Shown here piece after piece: positions 16,224 to 24,632 of a stretch of 64,000 nucleotides of DNA. This DNA comes from Hymenobacter armeniacus. Lineage in GTDB: Bacteria > Bacteroidota > Bacteroidia > Cytophagales > Hymenobacteraceae. The notes beneath the pieces were generated by a model. That model was not told where the DNA came from, ran no database searches, and saw only the letters and a program-made list of their open reading frames with translations. Numbering within the stretch: the stretch's first letter is position 1; every line of letters starts with the position of its first letter. The stretch covers positions 62,001-126,000 of the forward strand of contig NZ_JACXAC010000006.1 of NCBI RefSeq assembly GCF_014699055.1, in the 5' to 3' direction. The position numbers and the translations under genes were made by a program.

Positions 16224-17786
16224 CTAGTTGCGCAGCGACACCGGGGGCGCAGGCTGCGCGGGCAACTCGCAGTCGCACAGCACTTCCCGCACGGGCTTGG
16301 CCACTTGGTAGCCGGGCAAAGACACTTCTTTCATGTACACCACCGATAGATGGCGCAGCGGCGGATGGGCCGGGTTTTCGTGCCAAATGCGCAGCAGGTA
16401 GTTGCAGTAATAAGGCCGCATCCAGGCGTTGTCGACGAAGAGGTAGTTTTCCGAATATTTGCGCCATCGGTCGTTTTTAAAAAGCGACACCACAGCGGCC
16501 GGCTTGGCGTAGTTCACCGGGACGCCGGCGCGGTTGAGGTCCAGCACGCTGCCGCTGGCGGTGGTGCCCTCGAAGATGTACCAGCCATCGTCTTTGAAGA
16601 CGGTGGGCGCAAACATGCCCCAGTGCTGGTCGACGCGCAACAGGTAGCCGAACCAGCGCAGCCTATCGGGGAAAATGCCCCTGGCGGGCCGCAGCAAGGC
16701 CACGTCGTGCAGGTTCCAAAGGCAGATGTAGGTGAGCACCAGAGCCACAAAAAGGTCGCGGGCGCGGCGGGCCAGGTACTGGTCCTGCTCGGTGGGCGGC
16801 GCAGTGCGCTCGAGGCGCAGGCGCCAGGGGGCTTGCCAGGCGGGCAGCCAGTAGCGCCAGCGCTGCACGCGCGGCCCCAGGCGGCCCAGCACCGGCCCCA
16901 GGCGCCGCTCCAGCCAGTCGAGCGCCACCGGCGGCAGCAGGCCCAGAACGGACGCCCAGTTTATCAGAAAAAACAGGCCCACGAACAGCGTGACGCTGAT
17001 GGTGAGGTGAAAGAAAAACAGCACCCCCACCACCAGCAGCCGCCACCAGCGCACCCCCACCGGAATGAACAGGGCAAACGGCAGCAAGAGCTCGGTGAAA
17101 TAGGCCCCGAACGTGAGGACGCGCAGCAACCCGGGGTATGGGTAGAGCAAGCGGCCGCCGGGCAGCAGCAGCTGGTCGAGGCTGAAAGCGTAGTAGAGCG
17201 CGGTGCCGTCGCGGGTCCACTCGGTGCCGTTTTTGAGCAGGGCCGTGCACCAGTACAGCAGGGCCAGCTGCACCACGTAGGCCACGGTGGCGGCGCTGAA
17301 ATACGAGAGGCGCGCGGGCGCAGGCTGGTGGCGGGCGTCGCGGGACCACACGCGGCCCCACGGCAGAAAAATGCCCCAGAACAGCAGCATGCGCAGCAGG
17401 TCGTCGCCGCCCTGGCCAATGAGGGTGTTGCGGTTTTGCAGCGACACCAGCAGCACCCACGAAGCCACTGTGGCCAGCCGCGTGTGGTAGCCCAGCAGCA
17501 AGGCGCCGGCCACCACGGCCGCCACGAGAAACAGCAGGGCCTCCAACTGCCACAGGCCGGTGGCGGCGTGCAGCGAGAATTGGTAGGGCGTCCAGGCGCG
17601 CTCCATGAGCGCGGACACGGGCAACACGCCCAGGTTGGCGTAGTGGGCTTCGAGGTCGGTGCTGCGGATGGCTAGGTCGACCAATAGCACGGCGGCCGTG
17701 GCCATGCGCAGCAGCGCCAACGCCCGCAAATCGAGCACGAACGGGCGCCGGAGCACGCCCCAAAAGCCAGCGGGGGCTTCATCCAT
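16224..17786 (-). CDS. HTTM domain membrane protein (vitamin K-dependent carboxylase-like)
   Basis: A 520-residue polytopic membrane protein. The start at 17786 (ATG) is preferred over a TTG five codons upstream. The N-terminal segment 'LDLRALALLRMATAAVLLVD' and later 'WVLLVSLQNRNTLIGQGGDD' and 'FWGIFLPWG' match the HTTM (horizontally transferred transmembrane) domain, related to gamma-glutamyl carboxylase. About eight to ten hydrophobic segments cover residues 20-380, followed by a soluble C-terminal domain with many aromatic residues. Bacterial HTTM proteins are often adjacent to DCC-type thiol oxidoreductases, and one is present at 18290. The reaction is not known for bacterial members. 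Confidence 0.88.
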   Translation of the reverse strand: MDEAPAGFWGVLRRPFVLDLRALALLRMATAAVLLVDLAIRSTDLEAHYANLGVLPVSALMERAWTPYQFSLHAATGLWQLEALLFLVAAVVAGALLLGYHTRLATVASWVLLVSLQNRNTLIGQGGDDLLRMLLFWGIFLPWGRVWSRDARHQPAPARLSYFSAATVAYVVQLALLYWCTALLKNGTEWTRDGTALYYAFSLDQLLLPGGRLLYPYPGLLRVLTFGAYFTELLLPFALFIPVGVRWWRLLVVGVLFFFHLTISVTLFVGLFFLINWASVLGLLPPVALDWLERRLGPVLGRLGPRVQRWRYWLPAWQAPWRLRLERTAPPTEQDQYLARRARDLFVALVLTYICLWNLHDVALLRPARGIFPDRLRWFGYLLRVDQHWGMFAPTVFKDDGWYIFEGTTASGSVLDLNRAGVPVNYAKPAAVVSLFKNDRWRKYSENYLFVDNAWMRPYYCNYLLRIWHENPAHPPLRHLSVVYMKEVSLPGYQVAKPVREVLCDCELPAQPAPPVSLRN

Positions 17787-17896
17787 AGAGTAGGCCGGCA
17801 AGCGCCGGGAAGAAAATCAACAAGGCGAAAAGGCTGTCATACGGAACGACGCGCCCTTTCGCCTTGCAGAAAAAGAAAGAAATGCCGGAAAGTGCC

Positions 17897-18154
17897 CTAG
17901 CGCGTGGTCGGCCCGCTCGTGCTGCCCACACTGCCGGAGGTGCCCATGCCGCCGTCGGAGCCCGAACCGCCACTGACCAAGTCGCTGCTCATGGTGCTGG
18001 GGACGGAGCTGGTGGTTGTGGTCGAGTTTTCCTCGGTGGTCTCGGATTGGCAGGCGCCGAGTAGGGCAGTGCTCAGGGCCCGCGCGGCTAAGGGGAAACC
18101 GTTTTTGGGGTGAACATGACGGTAAGGATTTGGTTTGCTTAGCTGTACGGCCAA
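17897..18154 (-). CDS. Small Ser/Thr/Gly-rich lipoprotein, start codon disrupted or unusual
   Basis: The frame reads a lipobox-like LSTALLGAC, then a Ser/Thr/Gly-rich low-complexity tail ending GSTSGPTTR, much like the lipoprotein at 15816. The only in-frame start is a TTG at 18154, which would put 20 odd residues before the signal sequence. An ATG at 18117 lies one base out of frame: ATG-TTC-ACC-CCA then A-run, and one extra A in the five-A run would join it to the lipobox as MFTPKNGFPLAARALST. So either there is a sequencing or real indel in the homopolymer, or slippage is used. Function unknown. Confidence 0.5.
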   Translation of the reverse strand: MAVQLSKPNPYRHVHPKNGFPLAARALSTALLGACQSETTEENSTTTTSSVPSTMSSDLVSGGSGSDGGMGTSGSVGSTSGPTTR

Positions 18155-18289
18155 GCTGAGGCCCTAACCGATAAATAAATCCGTATTTTTTGTCAGAACA
18201 AATACGGAGCCCCGCCTCGGCCGCCGGCCGCCGTCGCCAACCTCCCACCCGCCGCCCCGTTAGTACACGCGCCCCTCTCCTGCCCGCCC

Positions 18290-18706
18290 ATGCCCGCCCC
18301 CGTGGCCCCCGACACCATTTTCTTCGACGGCGTGTGCAACCTGTGCCACGGCTTCGTGCAGTTCATCATTCGCCACGACCCGGCCGGCCGCTACCGCTTC
18401 GCCGCCCTGCAAAGCGACGCAGGCCGCGCCCTGCTGGCGTCTCATGCCATAGCAGCCAGCGCGTCCATCGACCCCGAATCGGTGCTCCTGCTCAGCCAGG
18501 GGCGCTTGTATTCCCACTCCGATGCCGTGCTGCGCATTGCGCGCGGCCTGGGCGGCGTCTGGCGCCTGGCTGCCGTGGGCCAGCTGCTTCCCCGCGCCTT
18601 CCGCGACGCTCTCTACCGCTTCGTGGCGCGCAACCGCTACCGCTGGTTTGGCCGGCAGGAAAGCTGCCTGCTGCCCACGCCGGAGCTGCAAGCCCGGTTT
18701 TTGTAG
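18290..18706 (+). CDS. DCC family thiol-disulfide oxidoreductase (DUF393)
   Basis: A 138-residue soluble protein starting with 'DTIFFDGVCNLCHGFVQFI'. The D-G-V-C-x-x-C pattern (Asp13, Cys16, Cys19) defines the DCC family, a thioredoxin-like group with a putative redox CxxC. 'RFAALQSDAGRALL' and 'HSDAVLRIARGLGG' are the other family blocks. The HTTM gene lies 504 nt away on the other strand; HTTM and DCC proteins recur as neighbours in Bacteroidota, suggesting a shared pathway. The stop codon falls inside a palindrome that also supplies the stop of the convergent gene. Confidence 0.88.
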   Translation: MPAPVAPDTIFFDGVCNLCHGFVQFIIRHDPAGRYRFAALQSDAGRALLASHAIAASASIDPESVLLLSQGRLYSHSDAVLRIARGLGGVWRLAAVGQLLPRAFRDALYRFVARNRYRWFGRQESCLLPTPELQARFL

Positions 18707-18728
18707 AGGCGCGAATACGCCGCTCTAC
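18703..18728. repeat. Short palindrome holding the stop codons of both convergent genes
   Basis: GTAGAG (18703-18708) and CTCTAC (18723-18728) flank GCGCGAATACGCCG. The TAG in the left arm stops the DCC gene and the CTA in the right arm is the stop of the minus-strand serine hydrolase. The arms resemble those of the 54836 palindrome (GTAGAGACGC). Confidence 0.55.
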
Positions 18729-19963
18729 CGCTTTCGGCGCAGCTCGGCCTCGTATACGCGCCGGCCCAGGTCCCTCAGGAAGGGAAAACCCACGGCGTCG
18801 TACTCGTACTTGTCGTCGTTCAGCACACCGTCGGCGTTCACGTAGAGCACCGCGCTGAGCAGAAATTCTACCCCGTGCGCGGGGTCTTCGACGTAGGCGT
18901 TGTCGATGAGGAAGCCGTAGGCCTGCCCGATTTTGTTGTAGACGCGCACGCCCGGTGGCAGCGGCACGGTGCCGCCCCCGCCCAGCAAAAACTTGGCGTA
19001 GGTGTCGGGGTAATGCACGGCATCGTAGCGCGGGGAGGTGCTTTCGCGGGGCAGTTGCGAGAGGGCTTGGCGCAGCAGGGCGTAGTCGGCGGGCGCGAGG
19101 CGCAGGCGCTGAGCGGCCGGCACGCTTTCCGGAAACAACACGAGTTGCAGCAGGCGCTGCAGGTCGGGCAACGAAAAGGCATTTTTCTGGCTGAAATCGA
19201 GGGGCCCCGGTACCACCTGCGTGCCCTGCACGTGGCCCTGCCCAATGCTTTCGCCCCGCAGGTGAAGCCGCGGCCACGGGCCCTCAAAAAAGCCCGCCGG
19301 CTGCCGGTAGAGCAGCTGCGTGGCGGCCGTATCGGCGTAGAACGCCACGGGGTTGGTGTGGCGGCTGCCGGGCTCTTGGTCGCCCACCGAGAGGCGGTGC
19401 CGCAGGCGGCTGTGGCGCAGCCCCAGGCGGGCCAGCCCGGCGTTGAGCTCGGCCGGGCCCACAAACTCATACAGCCGATTGAAGGCATCGTTGTCGCTCA
19501 CCAGCAAGGCCTTGCGCACGTAGTTGGCCAGCGTGGGGCGGCCGCTGGCGCTGCTGCTGTCGCGCAGCACCCGCGTTTGGCCGGCAAAGGCCGAGTCCGT
19601 CAGCATGACGGATTCCGGGCCGAGGCCGGGGTAGTGGGTTGCCAGCTGCCGCAGCTTCTCCAGTGCCAGGGCGGCCGCGGCCAGCTTCACGGTGCTGGCG
19701 GGGTAGAAATACTGGCGGGGCCGCACGCGGTAGCCGTAGCGGCGGAAGTGTGGCGTCCCATCGGGGGCGCGCCGGATGCGGGTGTAGAGGATTTGCAGCC
19801 GGTACGTGCCGGGGCGGGCCAGCACGCGGCCCAGCCCCGCGGTGTCGTGGCGCAGCACCTGCCGCAGCGGGTTGGGCCGAAGCTGCGCGGCCGCCGGCCC
19901 TGCGCTTGCCAGCAAGCTTCCGCCCAGCCACAGCCCCCGCACAAGATTCTGCCAAATCGCCAT
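18725..19963 (-). CDS. Serine hydrolase, class A beta-lactamase-like
   Basis: A 412-residue exported protein; residues 1-27 are a signal peptide ending AAAQ. The penicillin-binding fold motifs are present: SxxK is STVK at 90-93, SDN is at 156-158 ('LLVSDNDAFNRLYEF'), and 'VYNKIGQAYGF' takes the KTG position. The length exceeds the roughly 290 residues of true class A enzymes. The Bacteroidota members with this layout are annotated as serine hydrolases and are not proven lactamases. A promoter-like TATCTTCA lies exactly 4 nt before the ATG. Likely substrate: cell-wall peptides or beta-lactams, unproven. Confidence 0.83.
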   Translation of the reverse strand: MAIWQNLVRGLWLGGSLLASAGPAAAQLRPNPLRQVLRHDTAGLGRVLARPGTYRLQILYTRIRRAPDGTPHFRRYGYRVRPRQYFYPASTVKLAAAALALEKLRQLATHYPGLGPESVMLTDSAFAGQTRVLRDSSSASGRPTLANYVRKALLVSDNDAFNRLYEFVGPAELNAGLARLGLRHSRLRHRLSVGDQEPGSRHTNPVAFYADTAATQLLYRQPAGFFEGPWPRLHLRGESIGQGHVQGTQVVPGPLDFSQKNAFSLPDLQRLLQLVLFPESVPAAQRLRLAPADYALLRQALSQLPRESTSPRYDAVHYPDTYAKFLLGGGGTVPLPPGVRVYNKIGQAYGFLIDNAYVEDPAHGVEFLLSAVLYVNADGVLNDDKYEYDAVGFPFLRDLGRRVYEAELRRKR

Positions 19964-20122
19964 GGCGTGAAGATAGACGTGCCGCGGCAGGCAGTAGACG
20001 CCCGGCGCTTAAATCAACAAGAAAACATATTTTACTATATTAGCTACGCGAGACGCCTGTCGGCAACCTGTCCGCGCTGCGCTGCTGCTGGTCCCCTGTT
20101 CACTTCTTTCCCTACTATCACG

Positions 20123-21037
20123 ATGAAAACCTTACTTCTCGCCCTACGCGCCGGGCTGGCCGGCATTGGGCTGGCCCTGGCCGCCCCCGCCACGGCCCAG
20201 ACCGTTCCCAACGGCAACTTCAGCACCTGGGCCACGCGCAATGGGGTAGAAACGCCCACCGGCTGGCTGACGACCGACGACCTGCTGGGCGGCTTCTTCA
20301 GCACGGGGGCCGTGGCCAAGACCACCACGGCCAACAGCGCGCCCTACGCCGCTCAGCTCCAAACCGTGAGCCTGCCGGGCGGGGCGTCTTTCCCGGGCCT
20401 GCTGATTTTGGGCAGCACCCTGCGCACCAGCGCCGGCCTGCCGGGCGGCGTGCCGTTTACGGCGCGGCCGCGCAACCTGCAGTTTTACTACCAGCTGCAG
20501 GGCAGCCAGGCCCTGTCCGACTCGGCCGCCATGGTGGTGCTGCTCACCCGCCGCCTAAACGGCACCACGACGGTGGTGGCGGGCGGCGCCTACGACTTTA
20601 GGGCGCTGGCCAGCAGCTACACCCTGGCCACGGTGCCCCTGCAGTACTCCTCGGGCCTGGCCCCCGACTCCGTGTTCATGGTGTTTTACTCCGGCCAGGC
20701 GCGCACCGTGACGGCGGGCTCGGTGCTGCGCATCGACGACATCTCCTTCACCGGCACGGCCACCGCCACCCGCGACGCCGCCCTGGCCGCCCAACTCAGC
20801 ATTGCGCCCAACCCCAGCCCCGACGGCCGCTACCGCCTCAGCAGCCCCGACGCGGCCCTGCTGGCGGCCCCGCTCAGCGTGTTCGACGCCACGGGCCGCC
20901 TCGTGCGCCGCGAAACGCCCGCGCCCCGGCCCGGCGCCCCCGAGCGCGCGCTCGACCTGAGCGAGCTGCCGGCGGGCATTTACTCCGTGCGGCTCGATAC
21001 CCCCTACGGGCTGCTCACGCGCAAGCTGGTGCGCTGA
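20123..21037 (+). CDS. T9SS-sorted exported protein, PCMD/lectin-like N-terminal domain
   Basis: A 304-residue protein with a signal peptide (MKTLLLALRAGLAGIGLALA, cut after ATA). The start at 20123 is the first ATG followed by this signal; the open frame upstream is antisense to the serine hydrolase gene. Residues 25-215 begin 'VPNGNFSTW' and are beta-rich with a 'VLRIDDISFTG' end, as in PCMD-type carbohydrate-binding modules of Bacteroidota. Residues 225-304 are a type A T9SS sorting domain: 'LSIAPNPSPDGRYRL', 'VFDATGRLVRR' and 'LPAGIYSVRL' then 'LVR' at the end. It should be carried across the outer membrane and attached at the surface. Confidence 0.85.
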   Translation: MKTLLLALRAGLAGIGLALAAPATAQTVPNGNFSTWATRNGVETPTGWLTTDDLLGGFFSTGAVAKTTTANSAPYAAQLQTVSLPGGASFPGLLILGSTLRTSAGLPGGVPFTARPRNLQFYYQLQGSQALSDSAAMVVLLTRRLNGTTTVVAGGAYDFRALASSYTLATVPLQYSSGLAPDSVFMVFYSGQARTVTAGSVLRIDDISFTGTATATRDAALAAQLSIAPNPSPDGRYRLSSPDAALLAAPLSVFDATGRLVRRETPAPRPGAPERALDLSELPAGIYSVRLDTPYGLLTRKLVR

Positions 21038-21047
21038 CGGCCGCGCC

Positions 21048-22163
21048 TCAGAAATGGACTTGTTCGGCCCGGCGCAGCCACGCCTCGGCAATGGTGGCGC
21101 CCAGGCCGGGGCCGGTGGGCATGTCGATGCGCCCGCCCGGGCCGTAGCGGAAACCGCCTTCCACGGGGTCGGCGGTGAACATGAGCGGGGTGTCGAAATC
21201 GCAGTGCTGAATGGCGGGGTTGCTCAGGGCCAGGTGGGCGGCGGCCGTCATGCCCAGGCGCGATTCCAGAAAGCCGCCCACCTGCAGCGTAAGGCCGGCG
21301 GCTTCTCCCAGCCGAGCAATCTTCCGGGCCCGGTGGAAGCCCGACGACTTGCCCAGCTTGATGTTCAGCAGCTGGCAGGCTTGCAGCTGGATGAGCCGCG
21401 CGGCGTCGTGCTCGTCGCCGCAGCTTTCGTCGGCCATGATGGGGATGGGCGAAGCGGCCGACACCCGGCTCAGCTCCATGAAATGCTGGCGCAGAATGGG
21501 TTCTTCGCAGTGCTCGATGTTGAACTCGCCCAAGGCCTGCAGCACGGCAATGGCGTTGTCGGCCGTTTGCCAGCCCTGATTGGCGTCGATGCGCAGCGGG
21601 TGCGTGGGCCCGATGCCCGCCCGAATGGCCCGGATGCGGGCCACGTCTTCATGCAAAGGCCCGCCCAGCTTCACCTTGATGGCCGGGAAGCCTTCCTGCT
21701 GAAAGCGCACGGCGTCGGCCTGCATCTTCTCGGGCGGGCCCAGGCTCACAGTCATGTCGGTGTGCAGCGCCTTGTGGCGGTGGCCGCCCAGAAAGGCGTA
21801 GAGCGGCAGGCCGGCGTGCCGGGCCGCAATGTCGTGCAGGGCAATGTCGAAGGCGCTTTTGATGCTGCTGTTGCCGTAGATGATGCGGTCCAGCTCGGCC
21901 AGGCAGCCGGCCAGGTCGAGGGCGTCGCGGCCTTTGAGGGCGGGGGCAAAATACTGGCCCACCACAAAGCAAGTGTCGACGCTCTCGCCGTTGATGGTGA
22001 GGAAGGGGCTGCACTCGCCGTAGCCCACGAGGCCATCGGCGGTGCGCATGACGACCACCACGTTCTGCACCGCCAGCAGCGGGCCAAGGGAGATGACAAA
22101 CGGCTCCTTGAGCGGCACGAGCAGCTTGTAGAGGCTGATGGACTGGATGGTGGTGCCGGGCAT
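21048..22163 (-). CDS. Enolase-superfamily dipeptide epimerase
   Basis: A 371-residue enzyme of the muconate-lactonizing subgroup. The ATG at 22163 is chosen because the family N-terminal domain begins right there ('IQSISLYKLLVPLKEPF'). The catalytic residues can be read: KxK at 163/165 (AIKVKLGG), metal ligands Asp193 (IDANQGW), Glu220 (HCEEPI) and Asp245 (ADESC), and the opposing Lys in 'NIKLGKSSG' (269-272). This arrangement matches L-Ala-D/L-Glu epimerases and relatives, used in murein peptide recycling. Substrate specificity within the family varies. It converges with the T9SS gene with a gap of only 10 nt. Confidence 0.88.
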   Translation of the reverse strand: MPGTTIQSISLYKLLVPLKEPFVISLGPLLAVQNVVVVMRTADGLVGYGECSPFLTINGESVDTCFVVGQYFAPALKGRDALDLAGCLAELDRIIYGNSSIKSAFDIALHDIAARHAGLPLYAFLGGHRHKALHTDMTVSLGPPEKMQADAVRFQQEGFPAIKVKLGGPLHEDVARIRAIRAGIGPTHPLRIDANQGWQTADNAIAVLQALGEFNIEHCEEPILRQHFMELSRVSAASPIPIMADESCGDEHDAARLIQLQACQLLNIKLGKSSGFHRARKIARLGEAAGLTLQVGGFLESRLGMTAAAHLALSNPAIQHCDFDTPLMFTADPVEGGFRYGPGGRIDMPTGPGLGATIAEAWLRRAEQVHF

Positions 22164-22514
22164 GATGCGATGCAGGTGGAGCTGCAAAAGACGGCGCCGG
22201 GCCGGGATTACGCAACGACAGCCCGCCACCGGCGAGGCCACTCCGCCACCCATGGTCCATTCGCGTCGGCATGTTCCGGGCACGTACGCTTTTTTTAGCA
22301 GCGTCGACGTGCGTTTCTCCTCCTCAAAATGCAAGCCTGCAGCTGAACCTTAGCCACCCTAAGCTTCTTAGCAGATGCTCCTGTGTGTGCTTCCGGCCGA
22401 CCATAGCGGGCTTTGTTAGTGAAGACAATAGCTGCCATACAGACCAGCTGGCGCGCCGGGAAGGCGTACCTTGCCCTTGGTGCCGCTGCCCGCGCCCTTC
22501 ATTCGTGTTCCGCC
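22164..22514. other. Divergent intergenic region, no gene seen
   Basis: This 351-nt gap separates the divergent epimerase and histidine kinase genes. It has no plausible ORF with matching codon use, and no long repeat. On the plus strand, GTACCTTGCCC near 22466 resembles a -7 element and would give a leader of about 40 nt for the kinase. Confidence 0.5.
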
Positions 22515-23714
22515 ATGTCGCCTTCCCTTGAGAACCCTCTTTCCCTCGAACAGCAGCTTGAGGCCCTGCGGGAGGAAAACCGGTGCCTACGGGCGGGCCA
22601 GGCGGTGGCCCGGGCGCACCAGGCCGAGTCGGATAGCGAAGAGCGGCACAACGCCCGGTTCCGCACGGTGTTCGACAATTCGCCGTTCGGGCAGAAAATC
22701 ATTACCCCCGACCTGGTGATTCGGCAAGCCAACCGGGCGGTGGTGAACATGCTGGGCTTCGCCGACGAGAGCAGCCTGGTGGGGCACCGCATCCAGGAGT
22801 TTGCCCACCCCGACCACCGCGCCGACTGGGCCTTCCTGCAGGAACGGCTGTGGAGCCACAAGCTGCCGCACTTCACCCTCGAAACCTGCCTGGTGCGCAC
22901 CGACGGCTCCTCGTTTTGGTGCCAGGTCACCTCCATCCGGTTTCCCGACGGTGCCGAGGAGCTGGGCTATACGCAACTCGAAGACATCGGCGACCGCAAG
23001 GCCCTGGAGCTGTCGCTCAAGCGCCTCTACGACGCGCAGGAAACGATTCTGCACCTCGTCACGCACGACCTAAAAACGCCCATTGCCCACATCCAGCTGC
23101 TCACCGACCTGCTGCAGCGCCAGTCGGACGCGCCTTCCGCGACGGCCGCGGCCCAGGAAACGGCGCATTACCTGGCCCTCATTCGCCGGTCGTGCACCGA
23201 GGCCGACAAGCTGCTGAAGGACATCCTCTTCCTGGGCTCGCTGGAGGCCAACCTGCTGAAAAAGCAGCCCACCGACCTCATCGCGTTTTTGGAAGAGCGA
23301 CTGCCGGCCCACCGGCTGGCGGCCCAGCACAAAGGCCTGCACTTGGCCCTGGAACTGCCCGCCCAGGCCGTGCAAGCCAACCTGAACGCCGACGTCTTCG
23401 GGCGGGTGGTCGACAACCTGGTGAGCAATGCCCTGAAGTTTACCCCCGCCGGCGGCCGGGTCACGGTGGGGCTGCAGGAGCAGCAGGGCCGGGTGCTGCT
23501 GCGCGTGTGCGACACCGGCATCGGCATTCCGGAAGCGCTGCAGGAGGAGCTGTTTGAGAAATTCAGCACCTCGGCCCGCCCCGGCGTGGGCGGCGAAGCC
23601 AGCACCGGGCTGGGGCTGTTCATCACCAAGCAGATAGTGCAGCTGCACCGCGGCAAGGTGTGGGTGGAGAGCGAGGAAGGCGCCGGCGCCTGCTTCTTCG
23701 TGGAGCTGCGCTGA
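22515..23714 (+). CDS. PAS-domain sensor histidine kinase
   Basis: A 399-residue cytoplasmic kinase with no membrane segment. Residues 1-45 form a probable coiled coil (SLEQQLEALREENRCLR), residues 47-165 a PAS domain ('FRTVFDNSPFGQKIITPD', 'GHRIQEFAHPDH'). The H-box is 'LVTHDLKTPIAHIQLL' with His184; the ATPase domain has N-box 'VVDNLVSNALKF', G1 'CDTGIGIPE' and G2 'GLGLFITKQI'. The start at 22515 removes an unsupported 34-codon extension. No response regulator lies in the window, so its partner is elsewhere. The PAS domain probably senses a small ligand or redox state in the cytoplasm; the signal is not known. Confidence 0.9.
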   Translation: MSPSLENPLSLEQQLEALREENRCLRAGQAVARAHQAESDSEERHNARFRTVFDNSPFGQKIITPDLVIRQANRAVVNMLGFADESSLVGHRIQEFAHPDHRADWAFLQERLWSHKLPHFTLETCLVRTDGSSFWCQVTSIRFPDGAEELGYTQLEDIGDRKALELSLKRLYDAQETILHLVTHDLKTPIAHIQLLTDLLQRQSDAPSATAAAQETAHYLALIRRSCTEADKLLKDILFLGSLEANLLKKQPTDLIAFLEERLPAHRLAAQHKGLHLALELPAQAVQANLNADVFGRVVDNLVSNALKFTPAGGRVTVGLQEQQGRVLLRVCDTGIGIPEALQEELFEKFSTSARPGVGGEASTGLGLFITKQIVQLHRGKVWVESEEGAGACFFVELR

Positions 23715-23908
23715 GCGGCACCGCACGCGTGCCAGTGGGCGCTAGAAAGCCTTTACGGAAGTGTGATTCTTTCTCATGTTTCGCATTCAGCTCCCGGCAT
23801 CGCGCGGCGCTTTCGCGTCGCTGGCTTTCCTTCCCCGCGCCAGCCCCGTTCTCAATGGAACTTGGGTATAGGGACGGCAAGGCCGTGCTGGCAAAGCGGC
23901 AATGCCTC

Positions 23909-24505
23909 CTACTGCTTCGCCTCAGCCGGCGTAATGGGCGTGTTCATTCTCTGTTTTAGCTGGGCTTGCAGCTTCGCAGCGGCCTCTGCAAAGCTTTTGC
24001 GTTCGGCCGCTATGCTGTTGCTGCCGTTTTCGTTGAGCGCCCGCGCTTCTATCAAATCGGCTTCGGCAGGCAGGCTAGTGGGCGACGGTGGCTTAGCCAT
24101 CGGATACTCAATCACAAAAGTCGTTATTTCGTACCGATAGCGGCCCTCCCGCAGCGAAAGCTTCGTCGTGTAGTGAAGCACTAGCTTAATGGTGTAATGA
24201 CGGGCTGGGCGGGTGCCACTTTCCACCGCTTCGTAGGTATATGCAAAAGGCTGCGACCCATCGGCAGCAACCACTTCGGTGTCCAGCTCACTGGTCTCGA
24301 TAGGCGGCCTACTAGCAGGAGCAATGCCACTTGCCCAAGCGCGGGCACGGGCTCGTAAATCCGCCTGGCTTACGCCAGCAGCCGGCACCACCGCCGTATA
24401 GCATATGCGGCGCGTTGCCTTATCAAGGGGGAAGGAAGCGGGCGCCTGCCCCATTGTCGTGCCGGTTAGACAGCAGAATAAGGCAATGGGTAGCAGCGTT
24501 TTCAT
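23909..24505 (-). CDS. DUF4468 domain exported protein
   Basis: A 198-residue protein with signal peptide MKTLLPIALFCCLTGTTMGQ. The mature N-terminus 'KATRRICYTAVVPAAGVSQ' followed by 'ADLRARARAWA' matches the DUF4468 pattern (GVS-x-x-x-L-x-x-x-A-x-x-W), a Bacteroidota-only domain with a TBP-like fold. 'YTIKLVLHYTTKLSLREGRY' and 'YEITTFVIEYP' form its beta strands. The last 50 residues are a charged helix. Start at 24505 chosen for the signal peptide; a longer frame upstream lacks one. Function unknown. Base composition is a little more A+T-rich than its neighbours. Confidence 0.75.
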   Translation of the reverse strand: MKTLLPIALFCCLTGTTMGQAPASFPLDKATRRICYTAVVPAAGVSQADLRARARAWASGIAPASRPPIETSELDTEVVAADGSQPFAYTYEAVESGTRPARHYTIKLVLHYTTKLSLREGRYRYEITTFVIEYPMAKPPSPTSLPAEADLIEARALNENGSNSIAAERKSFAEAAAKLQAQLKQRMNTPITPAEAKQ

Positions 24506-24632
24506 CAGGCAAATGTATCTAAACGACCAACACCGCCCCCAGGCGCCCCCGCACCCCGCCGGCGCCCCACGCCCGCCCGTTTCCAAGGGCACTGCCGCAA
24601 CTACTGCCGCCAAAGAAACGCGTCACTGGCAT

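Noticed and set aside
18725..19963. True class A beta-lactamase
   Set aside because: SxxK and SDN are present, but the length and the KIG in place of KTG fit a broader serine hydrolase.
18875..20122. Upstream extension of the T9SS gene frame over the serine hydrolase
   Set aside because: The extension is antisense to a supported gene and would remove the signal peptide that starts at 20123.
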